A DNA stretch of 64,000 nucleotides. Source: Typhlomys cinereus (Eukaryota; Chordata; Mammalia; Rodentia; Platacanthomyidae). The position numbers and the translations under genes are program-made. The stretch lies in NCBI GenBank assembly GCA_023101885.1, contig JALPQD010000143.1, positions 2,914,001 to 2,978,000 of the forward strand, read 5' to 3'. Under the pieces are notes generated by a model that was not told the DNA's origin, did not search any database, and saw only the letters and a program-made list of their open reading frames with translations. This document shows positions 24,020 to 36,639 of the stretch, one piece after another (the stretch's first letter is position 1; every line of letters begins with the position of its first letter).

Positions 24020-24080
24020 AACAAGATAGAAAAGAACAGAAACGAGATAGAAAAGAACAGAACAAGATAAAAAAGAACAG
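24020..24080. repeat. Short minisatellite, three units of 20-21 bp
   Basis: Units start at 24020, 24040 and 24061. Each has the form aa(a)c(a/g)agata(g/a)aaaagaacag. Confidence 0.9.
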
Positions 24081-24752
24081 AAAAAGAAAGGCCCATGTGC
24101 TCTATCCAACGTACACCCAATTCTCTCTGTTAAGCAAGTTTGACTGGCCTTACATATCTCTCAGAAATTTCTCTTATTTCCATGGTAACCAAATCAAAGA
24201 AGATATAGAAATACAGGAAACTGTCTCTAGATTGCAGCACTCTAGTAAGCTCTCATAGAAAACCACAAAGAAATGTAAGATGTGGATTCTGCCTTCAAGC
24301 TCTTTATATTAGTTGGAAGGCAAGATAAATATACAAGGAAAAATATAAGAAGAACAACAAAAACTTAAAATTTGGCTTCAGGAAAGTGTTCCCCCTTGGG
24401 TTAAATTTTCAATCTTTGACTTTTGATAGATAATGAAGGAAAAAAAATGACATAGTATTTCGCTGGGAATGACAGTAACAACATCCTTCAAAGGAGTCTA
24501 GTACCAACCTAGAAATCACGTAGCAGATATTGCGGAATAACCTATTTTAGGAGGGAAAAGGCCAGGATAAATTCTCTATTCTTTTTATTATCTTCACATA
24601 TACATGATATTCTTAGATCAACCATTGTCACAATATTGTTTCCAACACTGTACAGACTCAACTGGTAGAAAGTGACCTCTCTATTCAAGATGATTTCACT
24701 ACTTCCTCATTCCTATTAATAATTCCTATTAGTTCTTCAAGAGTCCATCTAA

Positions 24753-25546
24753 TAGAGTCTGGCAGATAGAAGGTAACCATCCTGCAAACAGGAGACTAAC
24801 CCCCCCTCCCAGCAGTCTCCTCTTTTTATTCCATCTACCTTTGAATCTACTCTTATAATGATTCTATTTTAACAGCCTCTTATCTCTGGCCAGGGGGTGA
24901 CATCCAATACCCATCAGGATGGAGCTAAGAGCGGTGTAGGAGCAGCAAAACTGAAAAAAAAAAAAAAAAAAAGGTCAACAAGCCATAATTCTGAAAATCA
25001 GAGACTACATCAACCACCTAGAACCAGGCCAGCCTAATCTCTCCCCATCCTAAAGCTCAGGGAAATTTGCAGAAGAGAGGGCGGTAAAATTGTAAGAGCT
25101 TAAAGATGGGGAGGAGCAACAATATGCAAGCTACTCCATACAAGTTAGGGCCGAAATAATCATAATAGGACTTTCTATTACCTGTGCAATGACCAACATA
25201 TCATTGAACCTCCAAAGTCTAGCATGGATCACAGGCACTAGGATCCTTAGAGGAAAGGGATTAACAGCCACGATAGTGTTCCTATACTTAAGAGCAATGC
25301 CACTGAGTCCTTACATTTCATCAGAGAGGAGGACCCAGAGGGAAGTTTGACATGCACACTAAAGAATGCTCCAGAATGGGTGGGGGCACTGGGAAAAAGA
25401 GAGGGAGGGGGGAAAGGAAGGGAAAAAGAGGGGGAGTGAACAAGAGGGTCCAGGGAGAGGTGGAGGGACGGAGGGAAGGAGGGAGGGGAATGGGGTACTT
25501 ATCAACTTTGTATGAGTGGAAAAAAGAAATTAAAAAAAATTTTAAA
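24753..25546 (+). mobile_element. L1 3' end, copy 3 of 4
   Basis: It is co-linear with copy 1 from 'cagatagaaggtaaccatcc' through 'agctcagggaaatttgcag', a G-rich tract at 25378-25490 and the tail 'tttgtatgagtggaaaaaag'. Imperfect flanking repeats, 'gagtccatct' (24741) and 'gattccatct' (25549), may be the target-site duplication. Confidence 0.75.
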
Positions 25547-25599
25547 AAGATTCCATCTGAGCGTGAATCTTGGTTACTGAGTATTTCAAGCAAAGTCTG

Positions 25600-26824
25600 A
25601 CCTTCCTCTGAACTTTAACCTCCAAAATTCAACAATTACTTTACAATTTATCCTGGCTCATACAATGATTCTCAAGAAACTACATGGCATCTTGCTTTAT
25701 TTCTTCATTTCAAATATAAAATTTTCATAAACTAAATCTATGACTCCATTCAAGATCAGAAGCATTGCCCAAAGAAATCTTTCCATGGTTAATAAAGTTC
25801 CAAAAAGAGAAAAATGAAAACTGGCAGTAACTATTATACCTTCTGAGATGATAATTCTAAATTTGATCTTTTGCAAACTTCAAATCTGGTAGTGAAAAAT
25901 AAAAAACAGATCCCATTAAATATTTCTTCCTTTGGCAAATGAAATTCGTTTATCGCTTACATATGGATTTTTCCATAGTAGTAATTAAGATTGTAGTTTT
26001 AAAATTATTTTCCAGTTATCCTATGGGATGCAATGACTTCATAACTCAGCAAGTCACTGATGAACTAGGTTAATTTCAAGAGTGAAAACTGAAGCACCTG
26101 TAGGTGCTTGTTTAACAAACTATTTTTGGTTTTGAAAGGAAGCATGATGAAACCGAAGAGAATATGTTCTGGAGCTTCAGAGAGGAGAATACTCTAACTG
26201 GAAGGAATAGCTCTATAAAGTGGGTACAAATGCTAAAAAATAGTATTTTTCACCTCAAATGTCTACTCAGTTTCTAAAAACTCTGGACATTTGGAATGCA
26301 AACATGTTATGATTAAAAGAGAAAGTAAATTGCTGTAATCTCATCAAGATTTCCACTTAACTTTAGTGTGTGTCTGGCTTGAGAATTATTCACTTAAATG
26401 AAGTAGAAAGCCATAAGCTTCCAAAGCAATTTGGGAAAAAAAAAAACAGAAGCTGCTTATTCGTTTATCAAACAGGTCAGGATAAATATTGTGCTCTGTC
26501 TTGCTCCTTGCCTGAGTATTCAAAAGTACTAGATGGGAATAAACACACTGTGAATACCATATACATTAGATATTAAAAGTGAAGGGAATAACATTTACTA
26601 CAAGCCAGATATATTGCACAGAAAATTTAGCCTTTATAATGATCTTACCAATATTTCAAATAAGAATCCAAGGTTAAAAAAGCACTCAATGAGTCACCAC
26701 AGTTACCAAACCACTAATAACACTTTAATGTAACAACAAGTTTTTCTACATTTTTAAAAAAATCAACATTTGTTACACATGATAGTTTCCCATGGAAACC
26801 CTGTGTTACTTTGTTCTGAGATTA

Positions 26825-26855
<31 letters not shown>

Positions 26856-27250
26856 TCTTTTTTCATTCACCACTAGGTTCATGGCTGAGGGCCCCACAAC
26901 AATAAACAGCTTAACAAGGGGAAAATTCACAGATTTATTTAATATAAATTTTAGGTGACACTAGAGCCTTCAGAAATGAAGACTTAAGAAAATAAGGAAA
27001 TCTATATATTCTTGTACTTAAGTTTGACTGTCAGGGAGAAATATGATTGGTATGATATACTTAGTAAGTCTTACTCAGGCTCTCCTCTGGGTCTTCACAG
27101 ACAGGAATTCCTTTCTTCAGACGGTAGAGAAGAGGCACCTCTTGAATAAGAGCCTCTTAAAGGGAAAGTCAGAGAAATCTTATACGGCCGACTTCAGGGA
27201 TGGAGATCAGAAAGACAGTCCTGATTCTGCTTATTTTATTTTATTTTTTT
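25600..27250. other. AT-rich intergenic sequence, no gene seen
   Basis: It contains an A-run followed by (CA)n at about 26823-26856 and nothing else recognisable. Confidence 0.4.
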
Positions 27251-27254
27251 ACTA

Positions 27255-27560
27255 AGCTTGTTAATATTTTGGGATTCAGAATGTGATCATTAAATCTCAA
27301 TTGTCCATTTGACACAATCTCCAATGATCTGGGACAAGGGACTCTGGGCATGCTTGTGGGGAACTATCTTGGTGGCCTTTAATTGACGTGGGAAGGCCCA
27401 TCTTAATTGTGGGTGGGAGCATCTCCTAGACTGAAGATGCAGAACTGCATAAAAATGAAGAACTGAGCACTAGAAAATATGTAACCGTTCATCCATTGCT
27501 CTCTGCTCATGACTGTGGCTGTAATGTTCAGATGGTTGATTACCTCACAGCTGGCTTCTT
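27255..27560 (+). repeat. Rodent interspersed repeat, unnamed family
   Basis: The phrases 'aatctcaattgtccatttga', 'tgatctgggacaagggact' and 'gcatctcctagactgaagat' resemble a widespread rodent repeat. Another copy appears at 30270-30570. Confidence 0.5.
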
Positions 27561-28039
27561 ATTTTACCCTCTCCTGGAATGAAGTAGGTAGACCAGGAGG
27601 GCTAGGGGAAATTATTAGAATAGAATGGCACAGAAGGAACAGTACAACCACATGGTCCCCACATGGGAGGCAAGTTGTCACATGACAGCTTAAGTGGAGC
27701 ACAGATGGGGGTGAACTCTAGGCTGTGAGATGCCAGCCAAGAGCTTGTCACAAGCTTTACCATGCTAGGAGGCATACCAACCCAGAAGGGTGACAGCTCT
27801 GTGCTCTTCTGTCCGGTCTCAGATAAAAGCAGCCTGTCTTGGAAAGGAGGGGCAGTGGTCAGTACTCCCACAGGAAGGATTTACTGTCAGAAGCCACAGG
27901 CTTCTGTGACTGGGGCAGGGCATCTCAGAACAAGTTTCTTTTCTGGCGGGAAGCCTCGGGAAAGGTGCATCTGGAAAGCTGAAGCAGTCTTCTCAGGAGT
28001 GATCCTGATGTTGGAGGGGTTTCTGATCTCTTGCATCAA

Positions 28040-28935
28040 ATGTTACAGGTCCCCTCGGGGGTCTTTACATGTCCAGGTTCTTGTGTTTGGGATTCGAGGT
28101 TGAAACCAGATAGACACACATAAAGGATTAAGGCTGAGTTTATTAGAAGAAAGAACGGAACTCATGGAGGAGAATCCATGAGGGGCAAGACAGCCCTGGA
28201 AAATGCATGGACTTAAGGCATAGAAGCCAGAGGGGTGAGAGAAAGGTCAGATAGGAACTCATGGGAGCAAGGGAGCTGGAAAAGACTCCAGGCATGGGGA
28301 TCCATGAGGAGGAGGGAGCCAAAGACGGTTGCCAGGGTCAGGTATATTTACAGGGTTAGGCAAGGGGGGGAGGAGGGGTGGCTTTTCCTCATTGGTTAGC
28401 TCTAGTTTCTACAAACCTGATTGGAGCTTTTGGTGCTCTACATCTCATTGGTCTGTTACTAGGACCTCAACCCACATGATCTAGTGCCTGACCTTCTGGT
28501 AGGGCTTATCTACAAAGAGGAACTAATCTCCATACCCTTTTATGAACAGTAGGGCTGGGGGAAGTTGGGGACCTTATCTCTGAGGATTAAAACCATTTCC
28601 TCCAGATTAGTAGGGGTGTGTGTGTATCTTCAGGGTCATTCCAGCAGTGGGGGATGACCGTAGAAGACCTTCACTAGACCATCCAGCATGACCCTATTCT
28701 AAAACTGCCTAAAGAGGGGAAGAAACATGACAAGAAAACAGACCAGAAACCCAGGCCCCCAGCATTTTTTATATTTCAGGCCTCCAGCCAGGCCCAAATC
28801 AAGATTATTTCCAGCTTCCAGCTGAGGACAGGAGGTTCCTGAGCCTAAAGCTGCACGACAAATTTCTATCTCCTGTTCTATCAGAGTGTGAAGGAATTCA
28901 GCGAGGGGCGGCTGATTCTGCATGATGTGTGATCA
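28040..28935 (-). mobile_element. Endogenous retrovirus-type LTR
   Basis: In minus-strand orientation it shows CCAAT (ATTGG complement at 28391-28395), a TATA-like box (complement at 28343-28350), AATAAA (complement TTTATT at 28139-28144) and a terminal '...cctgtaaca' whose complement starts at about 28043. The region around AATAAA aligns with 3490-3660, placing both in one LTR family. The right boundary is uncertain. No gag, pol or env frame is seen nearby. Confidence 0.6.
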
Positions 28936-29334
28936 CAGAGAAAAATGAGCAGAAACTGACCAACCTAAGAAGAGGAGTAGAATACCAGAAAAAGTAAAAG
29001 AGCAATTCATGAACAAACACAGAAACGTGGCTAACATGAGGATATCAAAAAAAGAAAAGAAAAGAAAAGAAAAACCCAACTATCTCTGTGACTAATGAAT
29101 AGCAGAAAATTGAATAGTGTCCTTTTTTAATGGGGTTCTTGCATTCCAAGCAGAAGAATGAAACCAGAACACATTGAGAGGTTGCAAAAGGGACTTTCTT
29201 GAAAGAAAAGGGAAGAAACTTTTGGATGCTTGGTCCAAGGGAGGCAAGGAGGAAGCCGTATGTAGCCTTAAGGTGAGAGAGCATCAAAATAGAGAAGATA
29301 GTTAAAAGTCAGAATGTAGAGAGAGCCACATAAG

Positions 29335-29530
29335 CATACCCCCAAGAGGACAGAGCCACCATGACATCACTGCATGACAGGACAGCAGGAAGAAGAGAGA
29401 AGGATGGGTGGACCTACAGCCCTCTACAGTTGGGTGTTGCTAAGGTGCGGACCAGGAGTTACTAGGGAAGTAAGGTTATAAAGAACAAAGGGTGGTGGAT
29501 TGGTTCCCACAGACTAGATTATCTATCTAC
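29335..29530 (-). mobile_element. LTR-like fragment, related to 20290-20625
   Basis: The reverse complement shares 'cttacttccctagtaactcc' and 'accttagcaacacccaa' with the 20290 element. The boundaries are approximate. Confidence 0.5.
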
Positions 29531-29534
29531 ACTA

Positions 29535-30230
29535 GCCGTCCAATAGAAATTATCCTACTATTTGAAATTAAGATTGAGTCAAAATGCAAAAATTTAATCA
29601 GCTTTTCTCCATAGTTATGTGTCTAGGGGTGGGTTTTTTTCCCTCCATGAAATAATGAATTATTAAGGTGGAAAAGTATTAAGAGCACTTATGTTTATGT
29701 TTAAGAAGAAAACAAAAGGACCGGTGAGCCTGGTCATCCAAGCATCAGGGAATCTGGTATACTGCAGAAAGAAGAATGCATGGGGATTGGCAAGTGGCCG
29801 CTGTTAGAGCCATATCCACGTTTTTTAAAGCCTCCTCCATCCTACCTCAAATGCGGCATTTCCCAGAACCAACCACATCAACCCCTGGACTTGTCTCCCT
29901 AAACCCCTGATCTGAAGGCCCTAATGACCCTAAGAAATGACTATTTTTGACTGAGAAAGAGACAGAGAAAAGTTCTCTCTTTGAGAGCTACATGACCATG
30001 TGACTCATATTGGAAGTTTCTCAGTTCCAACCTTCTCCTGCTAAGAGAGAAGAGGCAAGGTATTAGGGGGCTGGGAGCCTGAGGCATGGCTTTGGGGGAG
30101 GCAAGGCATCTCCTCTAATCTCTGGCAAATTTCCAGGTGGATCAGATTTCCTGGGAAGTAGAAATCCTGACCAAGTGATTGATCCAGCTGATTAATTTAA
30201 GGATGAAGACTAAGATTTTAGTGTTTCCAG
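29535..30230. other. Unassigned intergenic sequence
   Basis: No gene is evident. The 29720-30180 part is higher in GC and may be a decayed LTR or DNA transposon, but I could not place it. Confidence 0.3.
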
Positions 30231-30269
30231 GCAAACAGGAGGTGGGGTCTAGCTGAATCCAAATGCATG

Positions 30270-30570
30270 TTGATTAAGAATGTTACAATATGCGTGACGA
30301 TTAATATTTTCAGCCTAAGCTTTTGGGCCCATCAAAATGAACTTTCTGGATGCAGGCTGGTCTCTGAGCATGCCTACATGAGACTGTGTTGTTTGCATTG
30401 ATTGATAGTCACCCATTGCTTTCTGCTCTTGACTGTGTTTCAGGCTCAGACTGCTGCGACTTCCCTGGCATGATACACGGCAATCTAGAATTGTGAGCTA
30501 AATAAACTCTTATTCCATTTAAGTTTGCTTCTTCTCACGTACTTTTTCACAGCAGTGGGGTAAGAACCTA
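30270..30570 (+). repeat. Rodent interspersed repeat, unnamed family
   Basis: It shares structure with 27255-27560 and ends with 'gagctaaataaactcttatt' and 'tcacagcagtggggtaagaa', a polyadenylation-like terminus common in rodent copies. Confidence 0.5.
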
Positions 30571-32170
30571 AAACTCATGCTATATGCTAAACTTTATATT
30601 TCAAAACTAATGGGAATGGTACCAAATATAAAGATTTAGAACATTAATCTATCCTACAGACACACTTTTAAAGAAAAACCTTACAAGCTTTTCCAATGCC
30701 AAAAGAATTGTTACACAAATTGCTGTTCATGTTTTTGTTAATTGGGGTTCTTCCTCATGAAAAAAAGTTTTCATCTTTAAAAATAGAAATTAAACCAATT
30801 TTAAAACATACAATGACACCCACTAAAATTGCAAAATGTGTTTTCCTATAATTAACACTCTCCAATAATCTTTGTTTCTGTTGGTATATACTGGCCTCAT
30901 AATTTATATTTTTGTTCTGCTTTGTCATTTTGTAACATTCAACGATTTTGTCTTTCAAGAATAGTAAATATCCCATCTTTGATTAAAATGTGTGCAAAAA
31001 ATTAAACAGAAATCTACATATAAGATAAATAAGATATAACATAAATAAGATACAATTTTGAAAATTCCTCCCAACTGATATATAAGGCTGAAACTGAACA
31101 AACTTTCCAGCTGATTTGACCTACAGTTAGTCCCAAAACTAAACTTGGTGCTTGGAATAAACTGGGAATCTAAAACTGAAGCACTTTCTTTGTTCTCAAT
31201 AGCATTATCTTGTTTCTGTGACAGGTCTTCTGTCCCAGTTATAAAATAGAAATAGAGTTCCTCATGAGGACAAAGGCCCATTGGGTTTCATGCCTTTGAT
31301 CCAAAACCTGTTATCTACCAATTGTGTCTCTTCTCAAAATTTATAGAATGTAACCTTTCTCCTTATTAAAAAAATAAAGCCAGGTCAGGTTCAGGGAGCC
31401 GTGTTGCCTCCACCTACACTATGAACGTACATGGGAAAAATCTCTTTAAACCACAAAGAATATACTTGTTTAAAATTTCATCCTCATGCGTAACAACAAT
31501 TACTAGATCTAGACAGCCTAAATCTCTCAGATCAGTGCTGTGTGCTTTTCTTTGACCCATTTTCCTTCCAATTAAAACTTCTGTCTGACAGGACATACTC
31601 CATTATCAGCTGTAATTTTTTGCAATCAAGGAATGAAAACTTTGTTGCATTCAGTATCAATGGGTCATTGAGCTGTCCATTAAGACAGTCATTATGGATG
31701 GAACCATTTATGATTGAACGGGGACTACAATATTTATACTGGTCCTCTCCACAAAAGGAATGGAACTAATAGAAGATTTTGTCCCACACAGAATAAAACA
31801 CTTCAAATTGTGAATGCCACTTCCAGTTGGTATGTGTGAGTATCCTTAGTGTCGAGATAATGGAATTAGGGTCCAGAGGGAACTTGCTGGGATTTCCAGA
31901 TTGTTGTGTTCCAGAACAAGGAATTGGACCGGGACACATACAAAGCAGCAGAAACAGAGACAGTTTAAGGGAGGAAAAAATACTTTTAAGATTGGAAGTG
32001 GACCACAACTAGAGAACAGCCAAAGGGTTAATGGACAGGAAGTTTAATTTGGTACATCTGTACAGTGCACTCTCTCTTTTCCTGAAAATGTTCTGCTATG
32101 TGTCATCGTTGGTGGAGAAAGGTCCAGTGTTTCTTCCAATTGGTTTCTTTTATAATACCTCTCTCTTCCC
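30571..32170. other. Intergenic sequence, no gene seen
   Basis: Several 60-110 codon frames exist on both strands, but none resembles a known protein. Confidence 0.35.
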
Positions 32171-32172
32171 TA

Positions 32173-32219
32173 CTGCTATACTTTTAAGAAACACTGCTGC
32201 TATACTTTTAAGAAACACT
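32173..32219. repeat. Two-copy tandem duplication, 24-bp period
   Basis: The 23-mer beginning ctgctatacttttaag occurs at 32173-32195 and again at 32197-32219. Confidence 0.9.
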
Positions 32220-32439
32220 ATCTCCTATATCAATCCTTTCAGTTTCTAACCACTTTCTATCTGTCTTCTTCTCTTTATAATGACAGTTTTCTGAGTCCAG
32301 CAAACATTACTGAAAAAGTGGAGATTCTGTTTCATGTTTATGATGATGCACAGCCTTTGCCACTTTATAATTGCAGAACATGTCACTCACTCCAAAAACA
32401 AACCTGAAGTTCAGGTTTAACAGTGTACAGTCTACTTCC

Positions 32440-32900
32440 TCATCTTTCAACTTCTGGCAATCACTAATCTTTCTGTCTTTATGGATTTTCTTATTTTAGA
32501 TGTGTCATATAAATGAATCATATAATATAACTTTGTTTTGAACTTCTTTCACTTACAATGTCTTAAAGTTTCATCCATGTTATAACATAAATCAGCACTC
32601 TCTCATTTTAAAACTGAATTATCATTTCTTGTTCCACTTTATAGAAATACTACACTTGCCAGTCACTCATTAGTTTGATAGATAACAAATTTGTTTCTAT
32701 TTTTGGACTATTATGAGTAATAATCCATAAACATTTATGTACAGGGCTTATTTTTTGGTAAAAATTTCAGTTCTACTAAGAGGAGAATTTATGTCTTACC
32801 CAGTAGTTAATTTTTAAATTTGAGGGGGGAGAGTTATCACACTGTTTTCCAACTAACTAACTGGTTGACTAACATCTATTTGAACTGTGGTCAGTGCAAA
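32440..32900 (-). mobile_element. Old L1 ORF2-end fragment
   Basis: The + strand reads as the antisense of an L1 3' region: 'tttcatccatgttataaca', 'ctattatgagtaataatcc' and 'aacatttatgtacagggctt'. It is decayed, with no usable frame. Confidence 0.65.
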
Positions 32901-33319
32901 ATGATACTGAGACGCCAAAGATCGTAGAAAGGTCAGTAGCCCTCATGGAATTGTCATATCAGTTTTTGTATGACACAGCATCAGATTTTTAGTATCAGTC
33001 AGAATTAATATTGACCCGACTTGATTATTTGAATGAATATTAAAAACTCTCACTTATGAAATCAAAGGTACTTTCCATTAAATAGAAATATCTCAAGCCT
33101 TCTTATTAACCTTTCTCAAACATTCATCTACATTTTTACTTATTTTTACCTATGTTTTTACTATTTATTTTTACATATCTCAGATATTTCTATTATGGAT
33201 TGAATAAGTTTAAAGACACTAAGTAACATACATACTGATGTTTCTGTAAAGTTACTGCAATGTAGACAAAGGTGATTTCAAGCCCAAGGTTCTGTTTGCT
33301 TTCCCCAGTGGATTTTTAT

Positions 33320-33440
33320 TTTTCTTTGAGATATGGAGGTTTTCACAATCTAGACTAGGATGGCCTTCAATGTAAATGATACTCCTGCTTCAGACTCTTC
33401 AAATGCTAGAATTTTAAGCATGCACCAAAACTATGTCCAA
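33320..33440 (-). repeat. B1-like SINE, strongly diverged
   Basis: The order 'tttgagatatggaggtttt', 'ctaggatggccttcaatg', 'aaatgctagaattttaagca' is the complement of a B1 element. Confidence 0.5.
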
Positions 33441-33639
33441 TATGTCATTATTATAAACATCATTAAAGTACTCCTCCAATTTTCTATTCAAATTAAAAGT
33501 TTTAATTGATAAAATAGTTTTAACTCATAAAACAAAACTTTACGTTTTAATGGGATAACATGTAATGTTTTAGTAGCTTTACACACTGGCTAATGTTTAA
33601 GTTAGCTAAACATATCTATATCTTCAAAATTTGATCATT

Positions 33640-34290
33640 TCTTAGAGACTAAAAGCAGTAAAAAGACTCAATGAAAGAAAGAATTTGTTCTCTGAAAAAA
33701 TAGTGAGATAGATAAACCTGTAAATAGGTAACCAAAGAACAAATGAAGACCCAAATTAAGAAAATTAGAGTTGAAAAGGGGAATGTTACAGCAAATTTTA
33801 ATGGAATCCAGACAATTATTAAAGAATACTTGGAATATTTACATTTAAAAAAACTGGAACATGTAGAGGAAATGTTTGATGGAAAGAGAAATTCTCTCTT
33901 AAATCAAGAGGATGCAAATAGCCTAAACAATCCATAGTCAGAAGTGAAATGGAAGTAGTGATAAAGACTCTCAACAAAGAAGGGCCAGAGTGATTCACTG
34001 CCAAATTCCACTGAACTCTTGATGAAAAACTAAGACTAATGTTCTTCAAATTATTCCATATAATAGAAGAGGAAGGAATACAATTAAATTCATCCTAAGA
34101 AATCAGTATTTCCGTGATTTCAAGACTATGAAAGAACATAGTAAAACAGGAAAATTCTGAAGAACATAGATACAAAAATTCTCAACACGGTACTTGCAAA
34201 CTGAATTCAAAAACATATCCAAAAGATCATACTCTGTGACAAAATTTAGTTCATTTCATGAAATCAATGGAAAGCAAAAATTCCAGTCAG
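33640..34290 (+). mobile_element. L1 ORF2 internal fragment
   Basis: The frame from 33743 reads MKTQIKKIRVEKGNVTANF and then an IIKEYLEYLHLKKLEHVEEM-like stretch. This matches the L1 ORF2 linker between the endonuclease and reverse transcriptase domains. Downstream DNA ('actctcaacaaagaagggcc') continues into the start of the RT region with stops and frameshifts. It is a truncated, inactive remnant. Confidence 0.8.
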
Positions 34291-34299
34291 CAGACTGGG

Positions 34300-35870
34300 G
34301 ATTCCAAGAGCTTAATTAGTATGATAGCAGTTAGTCGAGGATGAAGAAAGAATTTTAGTTCCTAAATAGATGTTCAGAGGATCAAGTGATTAAGAATAAC
34401 AGGCAAGGAAGGAGGAAGAGAAAAAAGGAAGGTAAAGAAGGGGGTAAAAAGAAAGGGCAGGTGAGATAGAGCTGAACCACTTTGGAGAGAATTGTCAAGA
34501 GGAAATAAGAGGAAGTGGTTCACAGAGTAAGGGGTTTTCTATATTAACTTGAGCTTGTTTTAATCTCTGGTGACAGAAAACATAACTGTCACTATTAAAA
34601 CACACTATTAGAAGAAACTCTTAAAGCCATAAAAATTGTGCTTTTCATATGAATCATCTAGGGTATGATGGCTTGAAGATTGATATTGTATATTATTTGC
34701 TATAGTTTCTAGTTCTCATTTAATTTCAATAATTGCAAAAAAATTCTTTAAAGATAAGAATTAGCATCTCCCTTTTATGACTGAGTTTACTGTGGATGAG
34801 GGAAGTTAAAAATGGATATAGATTACAGAGCCAGTAAGGGGTAAAAATGAATCCAAACTCAGATGCCAGTGTGATGCTTTCTTCTTTTTTTCTAAGCTAG
34901 AAAAATACACCCACGGCCTAAATAAATTTAAAATTTGAGCTGACAGAATTTTTGCTTCTAATTAGATTGCTATGACATAGATGTTTTCATAATTAGTTTT
35001 GGTATTTAAAATAGAAATCATCTTTGCCAGGTTATGTGCCGTATGTTAAATCCTTGAAAAAAAAACACCTGCTAATCTAGTGGCTCCACTTCTAGGAACT
35101 GGCTCAACAAAAATAAAATTAGAGGTCATGTTAAAACAGCTGGGGAATAATATGTGTTTTCAAATTACTTTTAAAGTGAAAGAATGGAAACAAAACAACA
35201 AAAAGAGAATTGTTGAATAAATTGTGATATTTTCATATGTAACTTAAATAATAATTAGTTTTTCAAACAGTAAAAATTACTATGACAAAATTTTGAGCTA
35301 TAATGATACAATACTAGCATACACTCTTAAAATGTATGTATACAAAGAGAAAATATTAAATGAAAATTAGCCAAAATATTAACAGATGTTATTTCTGGAT
35401 TGTGAGAATGCCAATGAGATTTTTTTTTAACACAATTACAAGTGTTTCTATAAATAAGCACATGTCAGTTTATGATAAAAAGCCTACACAAATGAGTGTT
35501 AAATGGAAAGGTTTAGTCATTTTCCAATGATGTAATGGCAATGATATCTCCTATGAAAAGATACATTATCAATCCTTGGATTAATTTTTTGTTTGTATTT
35601 CCCTTGAATCTAAATTTTGGGAGCAAATAAAAAGCATATCCTTTGACTACTGATTGGTCAGCTAAGTTGAGGCAAGCAATGTGTTTCACTACATACCTGG
35701 TTTATTAAGGAACATAAATGCAGAATGATTTTGTTTTCGTTAATCAGTCATGTTCTGTTAACAATATTTTTCATAGATTCCAGATCATGAAAGGTCCACT
35801 TAGTTTTTTTGTTGCCACATTCTGAGTTTACTCTCTGATGAAGGGAAAAGCAATAATATATCAATTTATC
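34300..35870. other. AT-rich intergenic sequence, no gene seen
   Basis: No coding or RNA-gene signal is visible. A purine-rich patch lies at about 34410-34470. Confidence 0.4.
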
Positions 35871-35882
35871 AAAGCTATTTTT

Positions 35883-35884
<2 letters not shown>

Positions 35885-35926
<42 letters not shown>

Positions 35927-36162
35927 CAGAAGGCACTGTGTGTCTCTGTAGAGGACCAAGGATGACTTCGGGCATTATACTGGATTGCTTCTACCTCCTT
36001 TTTTGATTTACTCTGTCATTACCAAGGCTCTGCCCACCAAGCCAGAAGTTCAGGTGGCCCCCATTTCTGTCCGATGTTTTTAAGTGGAACCTGGGATCCA
36101 ATCTCAGGACCTTCTGCTTGTAAGGCAGTCTTAACCCCTGAACTATTTTTCCACCCCCTTAT
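35885..36162 (-). repeat. tRNA-headed SINE with (CA)n tail, older subfamily
   Basis: (GT)n at 35888-35924 is followed by 'tatcagaaggcactgtgtgt', the older-subfamily core. It ends at the head complement near 36155. Short flanking matches 'ttatcaaag' (about 35866 and 36159) suggest the target-site duplication. Confidence 0.8.
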
Positions 36163-36286
36163 CAAAGTTTTTACCAAAATAATTTACTATTATCATAAAG
36201 TGTAAGATACCACAGGGATCATTTCTGTGTACAATAGAAGATGAAGGGCATGAATGGAATGTTTTCATTGATTATATAAAATTCTG

Positions 36287-36632
36287 CTCTAGTTATCTTT
36301 TTTTTTTTTTTTTAAAGATTTGGTTATCTTTTTTTTTTTTTAAGAATTTTTTTTATTTATTTATACAATTGTGCGTGTGTGCGTATGTATGTGCGCGCGT
36401 GTGTGTCTGTGTGTGTGTAGAACCACGGACGAATTCGCGAACCACCATGGACGCCTCCACTTCCTTCAGCCCCGGGATTCACAGGCTCTGCCCTACCAGG
36501 ACCAGAAGCGCAGGCCGCCCCCGCTTCCGCCCAGCGTCTATACGTGGGATCTGGGATCCGAACTCAGGACCTTCTGCCTGCAAGGCAGAGGCTTAACCCC
36601 TGAGCCACCTCTCCAGCCCCTCTAGTTATCTT
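36287..36632 (-). repeat. Young tRNA-headed SINE with intact target-site duplication
   Basis: The SINE lies within 36300-36619. The direct repeat ctctagttatctt is at 36287-36299 and 36620-36632. The core 'accacggacgaattcgcg' and the CpG-rich tRNA-side part mark the young subfamily. The left end holds two T-runs (36298-36313 and about 36331-36341). Confidence 0.88.
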
Positions 36633-36639
36633 AATGCCC

